NCBI GenBank assembly: GCA_005881495.1
Contig: VBHI01000142.1
Span: 1-18,620 of the forward strand
Length of the DNA: 18,620 nucleotides
Direction: 5' to 3'
Origin: Chloroflexota bacterium
GTDB lineage: Bacteria > Chloroflexota > Ktedonobacteria > Ktedonobacterales > Ktedonobacteraceae
Every line of letters starts with the position of its first letter. The first letter of the stretch is position 1. Under the pieces are notes generated by a model. The model saw only the letters and a program-made list of their open reading frames with translations, did not search any database and was not told where the DNA came from. The translations under genes and the position numbers were made by a program. This document shows positions 15,227 to 18,620 of this stretch, in pieces.

Positions 15227-15277
15227 AAAGCGGGGCTGCGACGCCTGTCTGGCGTCGCAGCCCCGCTTTTTATTGGC
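15219..15277. terminator. Bidirectional terminator with a perfect 27-bp stem
   Basis: Bases 15219-15245 and 15251-15277 are exact reverse complements around a five-base loop. The GC-rich core is flanked by AAAAA and TTTTT, so both strands give a stem followed by U residues. It separates the convergent MBL-Rieske and nuoH genes, and the plus-strand stop TAA (15224-15226) lies in the left arm. Confidence 0.88.
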
Positions 15278-15282
15278 ACATA

Positions 15283-16662
15283 TTATTGCCCTCCAGTAGC
15301 CCCGGCCCGCTCGGGCACTTGCACAGCCGTGCCAGCCCTCTGCTGCGCGCGAATAGCAGGCGCCTGCGCGCGCCGCGTAGTAGAGGTCGTCGTGCGCCCC
15401 ACAATCCAGATGAAAGCGAAAAGCATCGCCCAGTTGCAAATGGCCGTCACCACCAGGAAAACAAAACTCGTATAACTTCCCAGGCCCAGGCTATTCACCA
15501 CCAGGAAAATCAAACCCGTCAGCAGGATGTTGAACAGGGTGATCGGGATCAGGATCAGCCAGGCAAACTGCATCAACTGGTCGGCGCGCAAACGTGGCAG
15601 CGTGCTGCGCACCCAGATGAAGATAAAGCAGAGCAAGAAGACCTTGGTAACGAAGTAAGCTACGGCCAACAGGTTACCCAGCAATCCCCAACCGAGTGAG
15701 CCCAGGCCGGTCAGGTATACCACGCCGGGACCACTCCAGCCACCCAGGAACAGGTATGTTGTTATCGCCGAAACAATCGTCATATTGCCGTATTCACCGA
15801 GGAAAAAGAACGCCCAGCGCAGACCGCTATATTCCGTCAGATAGCCCGCCACCAACTCTGATTCCGCCTCTGGCAGATCAAAGGGAGCGCGATTCGTCTC
15901 AGCCAACCCACAGGTGTAGTAGATGACCAGCATCAGCGGCTGGATCAGAATGAACCATGCCCACGGCGTAAAACCCTCGAAGAGGAAATCCAGGACACCG
16001 ATACCTGTCACATGCCATACATTCTGGAAGTCCTGAATTTCACTGAGGGCGATCGTGCCGATACCAGCTTGGCCCGGATAACCTCCAGTACCCGCCAGCG
16101 CGCTCGTTAACATTATCACCCCGGAGAGCGCCAGCACCAGCGGCAGTTCGTAGGAGATCATCTGCGCCGCCGAGCGGAGGCCACCCATCAACGAGTACTT
16201 GTTGTTGGAGCCCCAACCCGCCATAATCACGCCGATCACGTCAATCGAACTCATGGCGACGTAATACACAATGCCGGTGGCAATGGTGACGCCCGGTAAA
16301 CCCACGTAAGGCGAGAATGGAATCACTGCAAAGGCCGCAACGATTGGTGCCAGGAAGACAGACGGCGCGAAAATAAACAGCGCCTTGTCAGTCTTCGCGG
16401 CATGAATATCTTCCTTCAAAAGCAGCTTGCCAACATCAGCAACCGTCTGTAAAAGCCCCTGGGGACCCGTGTGAATCGGCCCAAGGCGATCCTGCATCCA
16501 CCCCATGACCTTGCGTTCAGCCAGAACCAGGATTATCGCGCTCGTCAGGATAAAGCCAATGAAGGAGACTAACGCCACCAGGAATTGCAGAAACTGCCAG
16601 GAGAAAATGAACCCTCCTAGCTGGCTCCAAATATCGTCACCCAGTACAATTGAGAAATACAT
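15283..16662 (-). CDS. nuoH: NADH-quinone oxidoreductase subunit H (NuoH)
   Basis: This 459-residue integral membrane protein is the complex I subunit that, with NuoB and NuoD, shapes the quinone cavity and links it to the proton-pumping arm. It shows LAERKVMGWMQDRLGP, GPQGLLQTVADVGKLLLKED, MAGWGSNNKYSLMGGLRSAAQMISYELP and the signature ETNRAPFDLPEAESELVAGYLTEY, with many membrane helices. It is longer than the roughly 325-residue Escherichia coli protein: there are insertions around GTGGYPGQAGIGTIALSEIQ, an extra C-terminal helix region and a Gln/Ala/Arg-rich tail. TTGGAG lies eight bases before the ATG on the minus strand. It follows nuoD by 39 bases and ends the operon, since a strong terminator follows. 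Confidence 0.96.
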   Translation of the reverse strand: MYFSIVLGDDIWSQLGGFIFSWQFLQFLVALVSFIGFILTSAIILVLAERKVMGWMQDRLGPIHTGPQGLLQTVADVGKLLLKEDIHAAKTDKALFIFAPSVFLAPIVAAFAVIPFSPYVGLPGVTIATGIVYYVAMSSIDVIGVIMAGWGSNNKYSLMGGLRSAAQMISYELPLVLALSGVIMLTSALAGTGGYPGQAGIGTIALSEIQDFQNVWHVTGIGVLDFLFEGFTPWAWFILIQPLMLVIYYTCGLAETNRAPFDLPEAESELVAGYLTEYSGLRWAFFFLGEYGNMTIVSAITTYLFLGGWSGPGVVYLTGLGSLGWGLLGNLLAVAYFVTKVFLLCFIFIWVRSTLPRLRADQLMQFAWLILIPITLFNILLTGLIFLVVNSLGLGSYTSFVFLVVTAICNWAMLFAFIWIVGRTTTSTTRRAQAPAIRAQQRAGTAVQVPERAGATGGQ

Positions 16663-16701
16663 AAGATAACTCCAATTACGAAAAGATCATCTCCCGGTCA
16701 A

Positions 16702-17853
16702 TCACCGATCAACCTCTCCCAGCACAATGTCCAGGCTCCCTATAATTGCTACGACGTCGCTCATTTTATGGCCGCGCAACAACTCAGGGAGGATCTGCAA
16801 GTTGACAAAGGACGGTCCGCGTAACTTGGCACGCCAGGGATATTCGCTGCCATCGCTGATAAAGTACACCCCCAGTTCGCCCTTGCTGCTCTCAATAGCA
16901 AAGTAGGTCTCACCGCGCGGGGGACGCAGGGCTATAGGAGTTCGTGTGCCAATAGACCCGCCCGGCATCTTGTCCATCGCTACCCGGCAGAGGCGAATAC
17001 TCTCCCATATCTCCTGAATACGCACCTTGTAACGTGCGTAACAATCACCCTCCTGCCGCACCTGCACGTTTACCGGCACTTCGCGGTAGGCCATGTACGG
17101 GCGATTGACGCGCAGGTCCCAATTAACACCCGAAGCGCGCAACATCGGACCCGTCAGCCCATAGGCAATAGCCTGCTGTGGGTCTACATAGCCGACCCCC
17201 TGTGTACGCGACTCGAATATCTCATTCCCCGTGATCAACCCTTCCAGTTCAACCATGTTCTTTTCGAACTGATCAAAGTAGGTCTCGCACGCCTTGAGCC
17301 AGCCCTTGGGAAAATCGTGCAGCACGCCTCCAACGCGCAAATAGTTTACATTGAAGCGGCTCCCACACAGGGCCTCAAAGAGTGAAAGGATACCTTCGCG
17401 GTCGCGGAACGTCCACAAGATAGGGGTAAATGCTCCCAGGTCCACAAGATAGGTACCGACCGCGACGAGATGGCTGGCAATACGTTGCATCTCCCCGGTC
17501 AGCAGGCGAATATACTGTGCCCGCCTCGGCGGTTCCATACCCATCAATTGTTCGACCGCCCCTGCATAGGCAATCTCGTTGAGCAAAGGGGAAAGATAAT
17601 CCGCATTATCCATATAGCGGATACCCCCCATCACCGGGCGATTCTCCAGGATCTTCTCTATACCCCGGTGCAGATACCCAATCACCGGGGTACAGTCCAC
17701 CACGGTCTCCCCTTCAAGCTTGAGCACTAGCCGCAAGACGCCGTGCGTACTGGGGTGCTGTGGACCCATATTCAACAGCATCTCTTGCGATGTAATGCCC
17801 TCAGGCCCTATATCTTCCATCAGATTTACATCTGCATCTCGATTTATCGCCAT
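16702..17853 (-). CDS. nuoD: NADH-quinone oxidoreductase subunit D (NuoD)
   Basis: The 383-residue protein is the 49-kDa-type subunit of complex I, facing the cytoplasm at the quinone-reduction site. It has NMGPQHPSTHGVLRLVLKLEGE, IGYLHRGIEKI, GGIRYMDNADYLSPLLNEIAY, EMQRIASHLVAVGT, GGVLHDFPKGW and the C-terminal SDVVAIIGSLDIVLGEVDR. His37 (PSTHG) and Tyr86 (DYLS) correspond to the quinone head-group residues His38 and Tyr87 of the Thermus enzyme. The length is normal and no fusion to NuoC is present. AGAGGT lies before the ATG on the minus strand. The subunits E, F and G do not separate it from nuoH, as in operons that lack the NADH module. Confidence 0.97.
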   Translation of the reverse strand: MAINRDADVNLMEDIGPEGITSQEMLLNMGPQHPSTHGVLRLVLKLEGETVVDCTPVIGYLHRGIEKILENRPVMGGIRYMDNADYLSPLLNEIAYAGAVEQLMGMEPPRRAQYIRLLTGEMQRIASHLVAVGTYLVDLGAFTPILWTFRDREGILSLFEALCGSRFNVNYLRVGGVLHDFPKGWLKACETYFDQFEKNMVELEGLITGNEIFESRTQGVGYVDPQQAIAYGLTGPMLRASGVNWDLRVNRPYMAYREVPVNVQVRQEGDCYARYKVRIQEIWESIRLCRVAMDKMPGGSIGTRTPIALRPPRGETYFAIESSKGELGVYFISDGSEYPWRAKLRGPSFVNLQILPELLRGHKMSDVVAIIGSLDIVLGEVDR

Positions 17854-17880
17854 GGACTACCTCTTATCAGTAGGGGCATC

Positions 17881-17932
17881 CCTTGGGGTGCCCTTGGGTG
17901 CCCTTTGGGCTGCCCTCTGGGGGCCTATCCCC
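17881..17932. repeat. GC-rich tandem 10-12-bp repeats before nuoD
   Basis: Imperfect units of the type GCCCTTTGGG repeat four times (17881-17924), followed by GGGGG-CCTAT-CCCCC (17919-17933). The stretch is the only sequence between nuoD and the upstream gene. It could fold in RNA or be a replication-slippage product; no protein is encoded. Confidence 0.4.
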
Positions 17933-17938
17933 CACAAC

Positions 17939-18268
17939 TCATCTTTGTCTCAGTAACAGCAATTTGCGAATGCGCACCACCACACTAAACGTCCACATCA
18001 ACGCCATCAGCACCGCTATACCGGCAAACAAAACGTGATTGGGATCATTTGAAAAAACAAAAAAGGAGAAGGCCATCCCCCAGCAACCCAGCGCTACCAT
18101 GACAGGCCAGACCAGGCTCTGCGGCCTGCGTACCCCTGGTGACAATGGGCGATTGTTGGTGTTCGTTCTCCCCGTCGCTGTTGTCTTCACACTGCTATTT
18201 GTCGTAGTAGGAGCATTCTGCGTGCTCTTACTCGCCGATCCCCTCTTACGTTTCCTGCTTTTTGGCAT
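17939..18268 (-). CDS. Basic N-terminus, two-helix membrane protein of unknown function
   Basis: A 109-residue protein with a strongly basic, Ser/Thr/Asn-rich start (MPKSRKRKRGSASKS to about residue 50), then two hydrophobic helices (LVWPVMVALGCWGMAFSFFVF and HVLFAGIAVLMALMWTFSVVV) and a basic tail (RIRKLLLLRQR). Both ends would lie in the cytoplasm. I recognise no family. It lies in the same direction as nuoD and nuoH, 85 bases before nuoD, so it may be part of the operon; the extra GC-rich repeat between them argues for separate insertion. AAGG lies three to four bases before the ATG on the minus strand. Its start overlaps the possible frameshifted end of the upstream gene. Confidence 0.65.
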   Translation of the reverse strand: MPKSRKRKRGSASKSTQNAPTTTNSSVKTTATGRTNTNNRPLSPGVRRPQSLVWPVMVALGCWGMAFSFFVFSNDPNHVLFAGIAVLMALMWTFSVVVRIRKLLLLRQR

Positions 18269-18345
18269 CGCCTTCGTTCACCTTTTTTGCCAGGGCAACC
18301 ACTGCCTCCATCATGCTCCGGATACGGCTGAGATCGCCCCTACCA

Positions 18346-18618
18346 CTACTTCTCGTTCTCTTTTACATCATGCCCCAAAATATTCTTCCCACCCGCGTAG
18401 AAATTCTCCGGTACCGTTTCCTCCACCTCGTGCCCCTCAAAGGAGTGTCCAAAGGTAGGCGTTCCCGGATGCAGTCGCTCCTCCATGCCCTGGCCAAGCT
18501 TCTTCTGCACGACATGCTCAACGCCTCTCTGCTGAAATTTGCCAGAGACCGCCAGGTTGGGATCGATCTGGGTCGTAGCGCGATCCTTTACCGTAATGGG
18601 AACCTGGTGGAAGCTCTT
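18346..18618 (-). CDS. C-terminal part of an unrecognised protein, cut by the window edge
   Basis: The minus strand is open from the window end to a TAG at 18346-18348, giving the last 90 residues of a hydrophilic protein (for example TTQIDPNLAVSGKFQQRGVE and TPTFGHSFEGHEVEETVPEN). No membrane segment, signal or known motif is visible. One extra base in the T-run at 18361-18364 would join it to a frame that continues DLSRIRSMMEAVVALAKKVN and ends at 18246, overlapping the next gene start by 23 bases. I cannot name it; its position just before the nuo genes suggests only that it may be in the same unit. Confidence 0.55.
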   Translation of the reverse strand, partial: KSFHQVPITVKDRATTQIDPNLAVSGKFQQRGVEHVVQKKLGQGMEERLHPGTPTFGHSFEGHEVEETVPENFYAGGKNILGHDVKENEK

Positions 18619-18620
18619 GA

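Noticed and set aside
14870..15439. A 189-residue minus-strand open frame across the MBL-Rieske 3' end and nuoH
   Set aside because: It runs through the 27-bp terminator and overlaps two well-supported genes.
17881..17933. CRISPR array
   Set aside because: Units are 10-12 bases, imperfect and without spacers; no cas genes are present.
1..18620. Defence, toxin-antitoxin or phage genes
   Set aside because: Apart from the IS607 element, all recognisable genes are metabolic, envelope, chaperone or respiratory; no defence gene signature was seen.

Overview
The window looks like chromosomal DNA of a Gram-positive-like, GC-moderate bacterium, most probably a member of Chloroflexota (class Ktedonobacteria is my best guess). 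I base this on the mix of genes: a NuoD/NuoH pair without NuoE/F/G between them, a GroEL without the usual Gly-Met tail, a separate methylmalonyl-CoA mutase large subunit, an IS607-type transposon, and small zinc-ribbon proteins. This is protein-level resemblance, not a database result. There are no rRNA, tRNA or CRISPR features.

Layout. 1-300: a non-coding or remnant stretch with a TATAAT box just before the first gene. 298-1580: a J-domain/beta-propeller protein broken by a frameshift. 1687-2475: a family 2 glycosyltransferase, followed by a perfect 27-bp hairpin. About 2640-4550: an IS607-type element (serine recombinase tnpA, then tnpB with a one-base frameshift but a complete RuvC site and a probable omega-RNA region), inserted just before a D-2-hydroxyacid dehydrogenase (4579-5571). 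5722-6932: a two-gene unit, an 87-residue unknown and a zinc-ribbon membrane-anchored protein. 7008-9227 (minus): groEL, groES and a small cysteine-rich protein that may lead the operon. 9410-12011: a biotinyl carrier protein and the methylmalonyl-CoA mutase large subunit, separated by a small two-helix membrane protein on the minus strand. 12050-15226: murI, a frameshifted PAP2-like membrane phosphatase and an MBL-fold/Rieske fusion, tightly packed. 15283-18618 (minus): nuoH, nuoD, a basic two-helix membrane protein and the C-terminal part of an unrecognised protein.

Working together: the biotinyl carrier (an acyl-CoA carboxylase subunit by its sequence) and the mutase fit propionyl-CoA to succinyl-CoA conversion, although the carboxylase catalytic subunits and the B12-binding mutase subunit are not here. 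Both genes have extended -10 promoters preceded by 11-bp-phased YTAAC/GTTAG repeats resembling OmpR/PhoB-family operators, which suggests shared control. nuoD and nuoH encode the quinone-binding interface of respiratory complex I.

The most notable observations are the phased operator-like repeats, the MBL-Rieske fusion, the unusually long perfect hairpins at gene ends, and four reading-frame breaks, three of which are consistent with one extra base in a homopolymer (real decay or sequence error cannot be told apart here). I did not find a convincing new defence or mobile system beyond the IS607/TnpB element.
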